From Athripsodes cinereus (lineage: Eukaryota > Arthropoda > Insecta > Trichoptera > Leptoceridae), in contig OX388320.1 of assembly GCA_947579605.1 (NCBI GenBank), forward strand, positions 992,001 through 1,056,000: a DNA stretch of 64,000 nt, given 5' to 3'. The position numbers were made by a program, and so were the translations under genes. Position 1 is the first letter of the stretch. Every line of letters begins with the position of its first letter. Positions 43,915 through 54,283 of this stretch are shown piece by piece. The notes under the pieces are model-generated. The model saw only the letters and a list, made by a program, of their open reading frames with translations, searched no databases and had not been told where the DNA came from.

Positions 43915-44784
43915 ATGCCTAAAGAAGATAACTTGTACTTGGAAGACACTTCTGCAGAAGGTCAGCCACCAGAAGAAACACAACCAGAGACAGAGTTATA
44001 CAAGGTATCTGTCAAACCAACACCGTTCTGGAGAGATAGGTGCAAACTCTGGATATCTCATCTGGAATCACAATTTAAATTAGCTCGTATTAAGGACGAC
44101 GAAACAAAATACTACATAGTAGTAAGCCAGCTTGACAGAGAAGCCTTAGATGCAGTAACTGACATCGTTACAGACCCTCCGAGAAAAGATAAATATAGTG
44201 TGCTAAAAGAAACATTAATCAAACGTTTCACTGAATCGGAACATGCCAGATTAACTAAACTATTGTCTAATTTACAGCTTGGTGACAGAAGTCCTACAAC
44301 ACTGCTGAGACAAATGACAGAGCTAGCTGGTCACAAGCTAGCTGATTCAGACATATTAAAAACTTTGTGGTTACAGCAACTTCCAGGCAATGTGCAGGCA
44401 GTATTAGCAGGTTGCGACAACACCTCAGTGCAAAAAATGGCAGAGACGGCGGACAAGATAATGGAAGTCTACCAACCGCAAACAGTGATGGCAGTCGACA
44501 CACGCCAATCAAGACACCAACATGAATCGAAAGACAGCTTGGAAAACATGATCACGAAGCTAGTGGAGAAAGTCGAAAAATTAGAGACAGAGGTAAGACA
44601 TTTCCGTTCACGTTCTCGTTCCAGATCAAACAACAGACCTTTCAGAGGTAGAAACAACAGCCAAAGACGACAAAACACTGAAGTAAATGCAGACGGACTG
44701 TGCTATTGGCATCAGAGGTTCGGCGACAAGGCATATAAATGCAGGGAGACATGCGTGAAATACAACAAAACCCAGGAAAACTAA
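43915..44784 (+). CDS. gag: Gag polyprotein
   Basis: 289 residues, ATG in favourable context (ACAAAATGC). It forms the retrotransposon particle and binds its RNA in the cytoplasm. An acidic N-terminus is followed by a capsid-like domain (about 35-190, with PTPFWRDRCKLWISHLESQF near its start). A predicted coiled coil follows (208-230), then an arginine/serine-rich basic stretch (231-252), then a single CHCC zinc motif C263-x2-H266-x9-C276-x3-C280 around FGDKAYKC. This unusual motif, in place of the CCHC knuckle, is characteristic of CsRn1-type elements. The gene ends 46 nt inside the pol frame. Intact. Confidence 0.9.
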   Translation: MPKEDNLYLEDTSAEGQPPEETQPETELYKVSVKPTPFWRDRCKLWISHLESQFKLARIKDDETKYYIVVSQLDREALDAVTDIVTDPPRKDKYSVLKETLIKRFTESEHARLTKLLSNLQLGDRSPTTLLRQMTELAGHKLADSDILKTLWLQQLPGNVQAVLAGCDNTSVQKMAETADKIMEVYQPQTVMAVDTRQSRHQHESKDSLENMITKLVEKVEKLETEVRHFRSRSRSRSNNRPFRGRNNSQRRQNTEVNADGLCYWHQRFGDKAYKCRETCVKYNKTQEN

Positions 44785-47700
44785 ATGCCCTCCATTGTGA
44801 CGCAGCGGCGATGGAGAGATCTACAGGTACAAGGCTGCATGTCTACGACAAGGTAAATCACTTAAATTATTTGATTGACTCCGGAGCAGAAGTATCAGTT
44901 ATACCAGTTAATAGAAAGTTTGTAAATACAAAAAGCAAAGATCCAACAACATGTTTATATGGCGCTAATGGCTCAATTATCAATACATTTGGTACCAAAA
45001 CAATAAATGTCTCATTAAACTTAAGAAGGAATTTTCCTTGGACATTCATTATAGCGGAAGTAGAGAAACCAATCTTGGGTGCCGACTTCCTAAAACGGTA
45101 TGCTCTTGTTGTAGATTTACACAATAAACAATTAATTGATACTATTACTGGCTTAAGTAGCACAGGCAGAGCTTATAAAATCGGATCAATGTCCATTAGC
45201 ACAATAGATTCAAATAATGAATATCTTTCATTATTAGAGAAGTATAAAGAAATCACTCAACCCATGAAAAGTACTGATCCAATTAAACATAATGTCACTC
45301 ATCATATTGTCACCTATGGTCCACCTATTAAGAGTAAACCTAGGAGATTAAGTCCAGAACAGTATGAGGCAGCGCGAAAAGAATTTCAACTTATGTGTGA
45401 GCAGGGCATTTGCAGGCCATCAAAAAGTCCTTGGGCGTCCCCACTTCATATGGTACGGAAAGCCGATGGCTCATGGCGTCCCTGTGGTGATTACAGACGT
45501 CTAAATGCAGTCACCAAACAAGACGCATACCCTATACCACAATTATCCGATTTCAGTCATCATTTGGCTAACTCACGGATCTTTTCCACAATAGATTTAG
45601 TTCGGGCTTACAACCAAATACCAGTAGAGCCCGGCGACGTTGAAAAAACGGCGATCATTTGCCCTCTGGGACTCTTTGAGTTCACAAAGCTTAGTTTTGG
45701 CTTATGTGGAGCCGCACAGAGCTTTCAAAGGATCATTAATGAGATCCTAGGAGACCTCCCGTTCACCTTTGCTTACATTGACGACATATTAGTAGCGTCA
45801 AGAGACGTTGAAGAACATAAAAAACATCTTATAATACTTTTTGAAAAATTACAGGAGTATGGCCTGAAACTCAACATGAAGAAGTGCGTCTTTGGGAAAC
45901 CAGAAGTCAAGTTCCTGGGTTACATGGTGAACAAGGATGGCATCAGACCAATACCGGAGAAGGTAGAAACCATAAGAGATTTTCCACTCCCTAGAACAGT
46001 CAAAGAGTTACGACGTTACCTAGGTATGTTAAACTTTTATCGAAAATTTTTACCTAAAGCAGCTGAGATCCAAAAACCATTATTTGAAATCACTGCTTGT
46101 CCAAAGAAGGATGACAAGAAACTTATACAGTGGACAGAAGCTTCCACAGCTGCATTTGAAGCAAGCAAAGAACAATTGGCTAAAACTACATTACTCACCC
46201 ACCACCATAGGAACGGAAAACTTATCCTGAGAGTGGATGCGAGTGATACTGCCATAGGGGGAGTTTTACAACAGATAGTCGAAGAGGATTCCCCAGACGA
46301 GTTACCCCTAGCTTTTTTCTCAAGAAAATTATCAAAAGCCCAACTTAACTATAGTACATATGATAGAGAACTTACTGCTATTCATGACAGTTTAAAATAT
46401 TTCAGGGAGTATATAGAAGGAAGACCCTTAACTATCTATACTGATCATAAGCCTATTACATTCGCTTTCACCAAGAAGGCAGACACTGCTTCACCTAGAC
46501 AGAGACGTCAATTAGATTTTATTTCTCAATTCACTACGAATATAATACATACGAAGGGAGAGGATAATGTCGTAGCTGATACACTATCAAGAATCGAGGT
46601 AATATACGATAGAGTGAATATAGATTTTAAAGATATAGCAGAAACACAGAAAACAGATGAAGAACTTCAGTCATTCAAAAAGAATTCCGGATTAAAACTT
46701 TTACAAGCGCCTCATGGCGATGAAGGTGTGTTAATATGGTGCGACCATTCCACAGGTGTTTGGCGTCCATACATACCAAGTATATGGAGAGAGAAAGTTA
46801 TACGATCTATCCATGAAATTAGTCATCCAGGAAGCAAAGCTAGCTACAGAATGTTGAAACAACGCTATGTGTGGCCAGGGATGGAGAAGGATGTCAAGAA
46901 GTACGTCCAAAACTGTATATTGTGTCAAAAGACCAAGGTCCACAAGCATACTAAGTGCCCAGTACAATCTATTCCTATTCCATCAAGCAGGTTTGAACAT
47001 GTCCACTTGGATATAGTCGGACCCATGGCAGAGAGCCAAGGATATAGATATATACTAACCATGATTGACCGTTTCTCACGTTGGACCGAATATGCTCCAA
47101 TGAGAGACATAACAGCTGAAACAGTCATAAGGGCATTCATGAGACACTGGATAGCCAGGTTCGGCACACCAGTTCAAGTAACGACTGACAGAGGAAGACA
47201 ATTTGTCTCACAATTATTCAGCAAATTTACAAGGAACATGGGCATCCATCACATCAAGACTTCCAGTTACCATCCTCAAGGAAACGGGTTAATAGAAAGG
47301 CATCACAGAATAATGAAAGCAGCTCTGAAAGCAGTCGATACTATTAACTGGAGTGACGCTTTACCCTACGTAAGTTTAGGATTAAGAGCAAGTTACAGAG
47401 AAGAATTGAAGGCATCACCTGCAGAATTAGTTTACGGAACTACGCTGCGGTTACCAGGAGGATTCTTCCAAGACAACAAATTAGAAGACCCAGAAGAGCT
47501 ATTACGACAAATGCACACTGCCATGAAAAAGTTGAGACCTGTACCCACAAAGGTAAAAACAGACCAGAATGTATTTATACATAAAGATCTAAATGACTGC
47601 ACACATGTTTTCATAAGGACGGATAAACACAAGAAACCTTTAGATACTCCTTATGAAGGTCCGTTCAAGGTCATAAAAAGAGGCACACACGGTTTCACAA

Positions 47701-47945
47701 TTAGTATTAAAGGAGAAGAACAAGTAATCCATTTAAGTAGGTTGAAACCTGCATATGTAAGTGTTACAGATACGCAGTCAGCATGCACACCCAGAAGTCA
47801 GCAGAGTGAAGCTACTACTTCAGGGACTAGGAGTGTCAAGACCAACGATGACAGGATGCTGACTAATGACACCAAAAAAGACGACGAGCAGCCAACCGGC
47901 ATGACCACCAGATCAGGACGGAGAGTCACGTTCAGGGAGAGATGA
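44739..47945 (+). CDS. pol: Pol polyprotein (PR-RT-RH-IN)
   Basis: 1,068 codons in the -1 frame relative to gag. The frame opens directly after a TAA at 44736-44738, so any frameshift must happen within 44739-44784; no canonical slippery heptamer was found there. Domains: aspartic protease (DSG at 47-49); reverse transcriptase (about 190-385; motif A D286, FTKLSFGLCGAAQSFQR, YIDD 346-349); RNase H (about 490-620; D500, D569, RELTAIHDSLKYF); integrase with HHCC zinc finger (H692, H696, C726, C729) and DDE core D758, D817, E853 with 35-residue spacing; GPY/F-like module near 970 (YEGPFKVIKR). The first ATG is at 44739 but is probably not the true translation entry. All catalytic residues checked are present and no internal stop occurs. 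Confidence 0.93.
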   Translation: MQGDMREIQQNPGKLNALHCDAAAMERSTGTRLHVYDKVNHLNYLIDSGAEVSVIPVNRKFVNTKSKDPTTCLYGANGSIINTFGTKTINVSLNLRRNFPWTFIIAEVEKPILGADFLKRYALVVDLHNKQLIDTITGLSSTGRAYKIGSMSISTIDSNNEYLSLLEKYKEITQPMKSTDPIKHNVTHHIVTYGPPIKSKPRRLSPEQYEAARKEFQLMCEQGICRPSKSPWASPLHMVRKADGSWRPCGDYRRLNAVTKQDAYPIPQLSDFSHHLANSRIFSTIDLVRAYNQIPVEPGDVEKTAIICPLGLFEFTKLSFGLCGAAQSFQRIINEILGDLPFTFAYIDDILVASRDVEEHKKHLIILFEKLQEYGLKLNMKKCVFGKPEVKFLGYMVNKDGIRPIPEKVETIRDFPLPRTVKELRRYLGMLNFYRKFLPKAAEIQKPLFEITACPKKDDKKLIQWTEASTAAFEASKEQLAKTTLLTHHHRNGKLILRVDASDTAIGGVLQQIVEEDSPDELPLAFFSRKLSKAQLNYSTYDRELTAIHDSLKYFREYIEGRPLTIYTDHKPITFAFTKKADTASPRQRRQLDFISQFTTNIIHTKGEDNVVADTLSRIEVIYDRVNIDFKDIAETQKTDEELQSFKKNSGLKLLQAPHGDEGVLIWCDHSTGVWRPYIPSIWREKVIRSIHEISHPGSKASYRMLKQRYVWPGMEKDVKKYVQNCILCQKTKVHKHTKCPVQSIPIPSSRFEHVHLDIVGPMAESQGYRYILTMIDRFSRWTEYAPMRDITAETVIRAFMRHWIARFGTPVQVTTDRGRQFVSQLFSKFTRNMGIHHIKTSSYHPQGNGLIERHHRIMKAALKAVDTINWSDALPYVSLGLRASYREELKASPAELVYGTTLRLPGGFFQDNKLEDPEELLRQMHTAMKKLRPVPTKVKTDQNVFIHKDLNDCTHVFIRTDKHKKPLDTPYEGPFKVIKRGTHGFTISIKGEEQVIHLSRLKPAYVSVTDTQSACTPRSQQSEATTSGTRSVKTNDDRMLTNDTKKDDEQPTGMTTRSGRRVTFRER

Positions 47946-49189
47946 CACCAGAGAAAGAAACATCCTATAGAGGATATTCTTAAGTTATGTATATATGTTA
48001 TTATTTTTATAATTTTTTTTATTTATGCAATCAACACTTGAATCAGGTATATATGTTCATTATGTTCATATTATCTGGTTAGTCTACAATTTATTATTAT
48101 TTGCTTAGTTTATAATTTTCAAAATTTGTAGAAAAAATGTAAGATCACATAATGCAATTGAATATTTAATTTTTTTTTATATGCTTAGAAAGATTTAATT
48201 TGAAAGATCTAATTTTTTTATTATTAAAAAGTTTACTGTACAAACCTAATTTGGAAAGTCAGTATCACTTAATTATTAAATTATTACACTTAAACTTGAA
48301 TTATTACTTTATGAGAATATATGTGGGCAATGTTGTTAATGCCCGGAAGATAGTTATATTTGTATATGAATATTTTTCTTTATTTATTGTTTTATTTTTT
48401 TTTGGTTATGTGAACATCAATAAGCTAAATACAATTGAGTATAGATATTGCATGATTTTGATTATTATATTTTGTTATATTATTTGTGATAGAATATGAC
48501 TTATGTAAATAAACATACTATCAACAGAAAGAATAGTCTTATAATAAACATTGTTTGTTTTAAGCTTTGGTAAAGTAATTAAAAAGAAGAAAGTAACTTT
48601 CTCAGTAAATTTCAAATGCATCCAATATGGAAATTGCACAGAAAATAAACTTTTTTAATTTAATATGTAAATATGTTTTGGATAAATATAAATGTAAATG
48701 AAATTTTTATATAAATGTAATTATGTAAATATATTGTGTATTTTTGCAAATATCATTTAGTTTTCAATAATTTAAACAATACTTTGGAGTTGCATGGCAA
48801 AATACAATATATACCTTTGGTGATGTTACAATGGAGCAAATGTAAAATAGCATAAAGTAGAGATGTAATATATGGATGTCATTGAAATGCACATTAGAAT
48901 CATTAGGATGTATTGGCTGATAAAGATGAGCATGGTGCTAACTTTGATTTTGCTTTCAGGGTTGGAGCAGACATGTAACAAGGCGTTGGCACCTCAATTC
49001 TCAAACCATTCTCAATCGAATGCATCCAGTCATTGATTCAAGATGTACATTTTTATATTATTTTAAAAAATTATTTTATCAAATTAGCTCTAGTACCCAG
49101 TACTGTATTAGTCTTAGTGAAACGAGAGTACAGGACATCACAACACCACATTCAAATTAATTAAAAAGAAAAATGTGAACATTTTTCTG
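47946..49189 (+). other. retrotransposon 3' non-coding region
   Basis: AT-rich stretch of 1.2 kb between pol and the polypurine tract. A 99-codon frame (48200-48499) is low-complexity and hydrophobic. It shows no env features such as a signal peptide plus furin site, so no third gene is called. Confidence 0.6.
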
Positions 49190-49204
49190 AAAGGGGGAGA
49201 TCTA
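49190..49204 (+). other. polypurine tract
   Basis: AAAGGGGGAGATCTA lies immediately 5' of the 3' LTR. The purine run AAAGGGGGAGA is the expected plus-strand primer for LTR retrotransposon replication. Confidence 0.75.
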
Positions 49205-49631
49205 TGTGGAGGTGTGATGCCTCCGTAATAGATCTTGTGACTCCTACATGTAGCAACTTATGGAAAGTTCCATAGTATTGTTGCATGTAGGAAGAATGAG
49301 TGAGGAGAGATTGGTTTTGCCAACCAGCGAGCCATTCTCGTTTGGTCGCTCACTCGCGGTGGTTTACTATTTTCGTTGTGTTCTTGTACTCACGCGTTCT
49401 AATATTTTATTCAACCAATTAATATACTCATTGAATTTGTAATAGTATAGAACTAAAATTAGAGCATTAAATCGTATTGTGAAACATCAAACTGGTGGAA
49501 AAGCTTTTAATTGTAGCCTACTCATTTTCAGGTGAGAGAAATCTAGTAATTAACTTCCTTCTTAGAACTTGTCTTACACAAGTTCACCATATCCTCGCAG
49601 TAGGATATAGGTAACACATAAAATCGTTTCA
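49205..49631 (+). repeat. 3' LTR
   Basis: Offset of exactly 6,724 from the 5' LTR along its whole 427 bp, with no difference noticed. Followed by the ATAT target duplication. Confidence 0.92.
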
Positions 49632-49635
49632 ATAT

Positions 49636-50265
49636 CTTTGCTTGTTTCATTTCGCATTCCGATATTGTTATCACAATAACATTTTGTATGAACAAGTGTG
49701 TAATGCAACAAAACAACAGATAATTAGGTATTTAAAAAAATTACACGTACGTCAAGACACCTGCATTGATGGAAATATACATATAATACTTATAAATACC
49801 ACATGATATTATATTTACACTGTGCTATATGCGTTGCCACCTACATTGCAATTTAAAAAATCTCTAATAATCAAAGGCCACAATAATACAGCATCATCTA
49901 TAGGTTAGACAGAGAATACTCGACTATTCCGAAGTAGTAATATAATTATGACTATGTATTATTGAGTATACCTACTCTCTATTCAACATTGTCAAAGTAT
50001 TATTGTTTAATATTATGAAGATTGTATTATTATCACTTGTAATGTTGTTAATATTATTGGTGCATATAAATTAAATCTTTTGTCTTTTGTACAAAAGCCA
50101 CGGTCGGTCCGTGAACTAAATCTTTAATGATAATAACAAACTGTTTTACTATGTCTAGTAATTTCAATATTAAAAGACATATTAATTAATTCTATCTACG
50201 TATTCCCTCAGATTAAGTCTATCTATCTATTCCCTCACGCCGTATCCATTAATTTCGTCCATACT
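49636..50265. other. interval without recognisable features
   Basis: AT-rich flank right of the retrotransposon. A small palindromic GTACAAAAGCCACGGTCGGT region at 50090 was noted, but nothing gene-like. Confidence 0.35.
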
Positions 50266-50269
50266 ATTA

Positions 50270-50510
50270 CTGCATTTCCCTAAAATGGGGTAGCCTAGGA
50301 TAATCTACATGTAAAAAAATACGAAAGTTGTCCTCTAAAGGCCAACAAAAGTGAAATACATTCAGAATGGGTGTGATATCTCATCGCTGAATTGAAAATG
50401 TTAATTGACTTATTTGTTACATTTTACCAATACCCGTTTTTTACAGAACACTACAAAACTTACAGAAAAGAGAGAGTAACCTATTTTTTTGCCAGGGACT
50501 CCACTGATAA
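50270..50510 (-). repeat. family A repeat, diverged
   Basis: CCCTAAAATGGGGTAGCCTA, GTTGTCCTCTAAAGGCCAAC, CATTCAGAATGGGTGTGATA and AAAACTTACAGAAAAGAG then TTTGCCAGGGACTCCAC follow the family order on the minus strand. Confidence 0.65.
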
Positions 50511-51014
50511 ATGATCATAGATAACTGGACTGTTCTTAATAACAATTAGGTTTAATTTTAAGTTTCAGGACTCTACTACTGCTCTTGACTAAGTCCATTT
50601 TACATAAAAACAACAAAAACTTTTAAACCCTCAGTAAAATTATTGATGTATAAAAAGTATAACAAATAACAAAATTTGCGTAGTCAATGTAACTAAAGGT
50701 AGAGATTGTATCAGATAAGTAGGTACAATAGTATAGATAAAACTGACATGTAGGTAATAATTTATATAAGTAAAGACTGATAAGAAATATAGGTACCTAA
50801 AAACAATAACAAAAACATGTCAACAAATGTGGAGAAAAGTAAACAAAGATTTATAACAAATATATTGCTTTTATAAGACAACAAGTACAGGAGTATTATT
50901 CCTGAGTGTTGAGCGAGATACACTGGAGGCAATTTCTAAAATAACGGCTAATGTTGAGGAGAGCTGATATAATTGCCCAAGTACAAACTAAGACGTATCT
51001 GGGTTACAAATAAT

Positions 51015-51175
51015 TCTAGTACTACTACTATACCATCACAGCATATTCCATAAGTGGGATAAAAATGCAAGCTGTCGCCTCCATGCTGACAAAAAATTAA
51101 GATATTCATGCAAACGTCAGAATTTATAATGTAAAATGTTTTGATTTTTCAAACACTACCCTTTACTTTCAAAAT
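51015..51175 (-). repeat. family A repeat, degraded
   Basis: (CTA)n, CCATCACAGCATATTCCATA, AGTGGGAT, ATGCAAGCTGTCGCCTCCAT then GCTGACA. Internal deletions. 51180-52030 holds nothing recognised. Confidence 0.55.
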
Positions 51176-52039
51176 AAGGAAACAATTCCAAATAAACTCA
51201 ATTACACTCTTACAGTTAGCAATATGATACATATGCTTATATCCTACAAGAAGAGTAAGTTTATTTCATCTGCAGTCTTATTCTTTTTACACAAAAACAA
51301 TAAGAGATTCAAATTGACACACTTACAGTCCACAGCAGAACCACTTCTACCACCCTCGTGTGTTTTCAAGTGTTCTCTTAGCATACTGTAAGGACTAGAC
51401 TACTTTTTCAGATGTTAATCAAAGCTCTGAGAATACTTGGAATATAAACTGAGACAAATTTTAAAATCCTTCTCGTTCTAAATTTAATAATACCTACAAA
51501 ATAGAACCTCATCAACAATAAAAATATAAATTTTAAAACTATGGTTGTAAAATTAAATTTCTGAATAGTACGAAGTACGTAAAATACAACAGACTTGGAT
51601 TAGTTGGAAATGGCACCTACTTTGCAACAAACTCACTCTGTATGGATATTTAAAATATTAATTGATTAATTCTATACGCTTATATCCTGAAAGAGGGTTT
51701 ATATCCTTACATAAAAATATACACTTGTATCACGAAGGTGTCCGATTAAGTTGGCAGCGGGGTTTGAAACTGTAATCTCCTGATCAAAAATATTATTCGG
51801 CAACCGATCACTTTAGTTTTCACAATATTTCTGGTCATCTTAAATAAAATGCATCTCGTTTAAATATGTTGTCTGATAATTTTCAACTTATTTGATGGCC
51901 ACAATGCTGGCAGCTAACAGTTATATGGTTGCACAAAATGCAGAAAGTGGTTTCTTATTTTAGTATCATTAATTCTGATCTATTTTTTGCAATCTATAAT
52001 TTGAATTTTATTGTACCTACTCATTTAAATTCTATCCTA

Positions 52040-52165
52040 ATTAAAACATAATGAATAAATAATTTCATAGTTTAGATACTTTAATTGGCAATGTAAATGA
52101 TTTTATGTATATTATTGTATTATTCATTGTTAAAGCTGTTGTATCTATTGAAATAAATAAATAAA
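52040..52165 (+). repeat. LINE-like 3' tail
   Basis: ATTGGCAATGTAAATGATTT, then TGTATCTATTGAAATAAATA followed by an (AATA)n run. The composition and A-rich repeated end fit a 5'-truncated non-LTR retrotransposon tail; no coding part remains. Confidence 0.35.
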
Positions 52166-52343
52166 AATAAAAAAGATTAAATCCTAACAATTTCCTGGTT
52201 TTGATAATCATTTTGATCTATGTTATAAATCTGATTAAGTAAGTAATTTAAATATCAGTTTCTTTAATCAAAATAAATTCAGTTCAGGATGAGAGGCAAG
52301 ACTTCAATCCTGGACTTTTTCTGGAATAATAACAATTATTTAC

Positions 52344-52552
52344 CTGTTAGTGTCAGGTGCATTTTGCACAAGCTTCTCAGCCCTGACAACCGAGTACAAG
52401 ACTGGGGGCTCTGTAGTGTCCTGAGGGGCTACAGGATGAGTACAAGTGGCTCTGCCTCCGCCACTACTGGAAAGCAGGGCACAAACTATAATAAAAAGAA
52501 CGGCCAGATACACTATGCAAGTTCTCTTCCTGATTCGAATATCTGTAGACAT
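52344..52552 (-). CDS. glucuronyltransferase first coding exon (signal anchor and stem)
   Basis: The minus-strand ATG at 52552 (context GACAAGATGT) opens MSTDIRIRKR, a short basic cytosolic tail. A membrane segment follows (about residues 11-28, TCIVYLAVLFIIVCALLS), then a luminal stem with SSSGGG, a PVAPQDTTEPP stretch and VLYSVVRAEKLVQNAPDTN. This is the layout of a Golgi type II glycosyltransferase. The exon ends in AACAG|GTAAAT, an excellent donor, after 69 codons plus two bases. The phase fits the acceptor of the GT43 exon at 19723, and the VVRAEKLV stem resembles the region just before the catalytic domain of B3GAT proteins. The frame can be extended 15 codons upstream to another ATG, less well placed. 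Membership of the same gene as 19580-19723 is inferred. Confidence 0.7.
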
Positions 52553-52770
52553 CTTGTCAACACTAGTCACTATTCTTATTATAAATATATTACACACTCC
52601 TACTCCACTAATTTATTATTATTTAAGTTAACTATTTTATTCTATTATCACAGGAGATATTCCTCCATCTGACGTTTCCTAGTCACAGAGAGCTACGGCG
52701 ACAGCCATTTTCCGTCTTCCTGGTTTGTGTTGCCACAACACTAAACTAAGTCGCCATATTTGTGTAATAT
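52553..52770 (-). promoter_or_regulatory. probable 5' UTR and promoter of the glucuronyltransferase
   Basis: Upstream of the first exon, 52670-52760 is GC-richer than its surroundings, with CG dinucleotides and GCCATTTTCCG / GTCGCCATATT blocks; on the minus strand these read AATATGGCGAC and CGGAAAATGGC. This looks like a TATA-less insect promoter and 5' UTR. The transcription start cannot be fixed. 52771-53085 has no recognised feature. Confidence 0.4.
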
Positions 52771-53090
52771 TCCCCATCTGTCACGTGACTATGTTGGGTA
52801 TTAAAGTTTGTGCAAACTGTAAACTCTTCTAATCTTCTAAAAAAACTAGCTTGTTCATCATTTTATCATATAGACAAATAGAAATTGAGTGGAACGGAAA
52901 CTTTCAAAAAAAATTCAATTTTTAAAAGATATGCTCGTTTCACGTTTTTTAACATTTTATATAACGGCATCTTAGAAAGCATTTGGTTATCGCTCCATAG
53001 AGGTATCTAAATAAGAGGAAACCTTTGCCATATTCATAAATACCTAGCTCCACAAAATTCCATACAAAACCTAGAACCCTAACTCATTTA

Positions 53091-53325
53091 CAAAAGTGAG
53101 GCAAAAAATCTATGAATTTTGACAGAACGGTTGGCGAAAGCGTGTGGTGGTTCCTACATTTTATGAAGTATTTCTCACATTTTTATTAAAATATATCATT
53201 TTTACATTTATAAAAACGTAATTGGACGTTTTTTGAAGTTCTTGTCGACGTTTCAAGCGATTTACCACACTTTTTTTCGCCAACCGATCTGTCAAAAGTG
53301 CCGAAAAATGGTGCCTCACTTTATT
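53091..53325. mobile_element. candidate MITE with about 60-bp inverted ends
   Basis: AAAAGTGAGGCA ... TTTTGACAGAACGGTTGGCG then AAAG at the left is matched by the complement AAAGTGAGGCACC ... TTTTGACAGATCGGTTGGCG then AAAA at the right (53262-53325). 235 bp in all. A target duplication could not be assigned. Confidence 0.55.
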
Positions 53326-53863
53326 ACAATGAAAATACATACGAGTACGCCATCTAGGTATTATATATAAAAATCTATGCCTAGCTCAAAATATTCTTTT
53401 TAATTCTCGACTGGAAAAATGCAAAATATTTAATAATTATTCCTCTCTTAGAGTGATTACTCTACCATTAGAAAACATTTTCAAACTTCGGTTCGGACGT
53501 AAAAAGACTTTTTGAGTTTAACTGTGTTAAGTCGGTATTGGTCTAACAGAGCCGGCAGTTTAACATCTAAGAGGACTTTTGATAAATAAAATAATAAGCT
53601 TATTTATAAGCCATAATTTTAAACAAATACACATTATGATGTCACTGTGCTTTATAAAATCGCTTATCAATATTACTGAGTGACAAGCAATCTGTCACCA
53701 GTTATACGAGCGATTGAAGTGTATTCGTCAACGTCTTTAAGATTATCTAAAAACTTTACTAAACCTTACGGCAGCAATGCAAGATCATTTAAAATCATCA
53801 TTACTATATATGGGTCAATATTATTTTCATAGGTACCTACTTCATCAGCATAAATTTGTCAAA

Positions 53864-54283
53864 CAATGGGCCACTTGCAGATTTTTTTTTATTACATAAA
53901 ATTGTAAATTAGTATGAAAGAAACACAACCACAATTTCTTTTAATTTTTCTTGAACTATTTTCTTAGATATTAGCTTTTAAAAATTGGATTTTCTCGGAA
54001 TGATAAAAAACGATATGGCGGCGCTGTGACGTCACAGAGTCCCATGTATGTATGAGATTATAATCTGTTGTTGCGAAAGTTACTTTGATTCACGGGACTC
54101 CGTGACCTCATCAACTGTTTAGTGTTTTGCCAAACGTCAAAAATTTTGGGTTTTATTTTGGGAAATTCTCCATAATTTAGATATTTTAAAAATTTTAACT
54201 GACATATTTGTGTTTTCCGACCTCAAATTTACTAAATTCGATCATTTTTATTAAAATCCCCCACGACTGCAAGTGGCCCATTG
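53864..54283. mobile_element. MITE with perfect 17-bp terminal inverted repeats
   Basis: CAATGGGCCACTTGCAG at 53864-53880 and its exact complement at 54267-54283. A second, inner inverted pair surrounds the middle (GTGACGTCACAGAGTCCC and CACGGGACTCCGTGACCTC). No reading frame or clear duplication; superfamily unassigned. Confidence 0.7.

Larger units (their letters stand above)
42481..49631 (+). mobile_element. complete Ty3/gypsy LTR retrotransposon, CsRn1-like
   Basis: 7,151 bp, bounded by two 427-bp LTRs that start TGTGG and end TTTCA and look identical by eye, with ATAT on both sides (42477-42480 and 49632-49635). Order: 5' LTR, tRNA-Trp-type primer site, 1-kb leader, gag, pol (protease, reverse transcriptase, RNase H, integrase), 1.2-kb 3' region, polypurine tract, 3' LTR. 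A CHCC zinc motif in Gag and a tRNA-Trp primer site are hallmarks of the CsRn1 clade. No env. Identical LTRs and open frames indicate a recent insertion. It sits in antisense orientation within the presumed glucuronyltransferase intron. Confidence 0.92.
19724..52343 (-). other. candidate 32.6-kb intron of the glucuronyltransferase gene
   Basis: Bounded by the donor AACAG|GTAAAT at 52344/52343 and the acceptor GAACAG|C at 19724/19723. Both junctions are phase 2, giving a serine codon AG+C across the splice. No other host exon on the minus strand was recognised inside; one or more small exons could still be hidden. The interval is full of transposable elements, including a complete LTR retrotransposon in the plus orientation. 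Confidence 0.55.

Noticed and set aside
48200..48499. Third ORF (env-like) of the LTR retrotransposon
   Set aside because: Low-complexity AT-rich frame without signal peptide, cleavage site or membrane anchor pattern of an envelope protein.
52289..52672. 127-codon plus-strand ORF
   Set aside because: It overlaps the minus-strand exon, which has a start, signal anchor and perfect splice donor.
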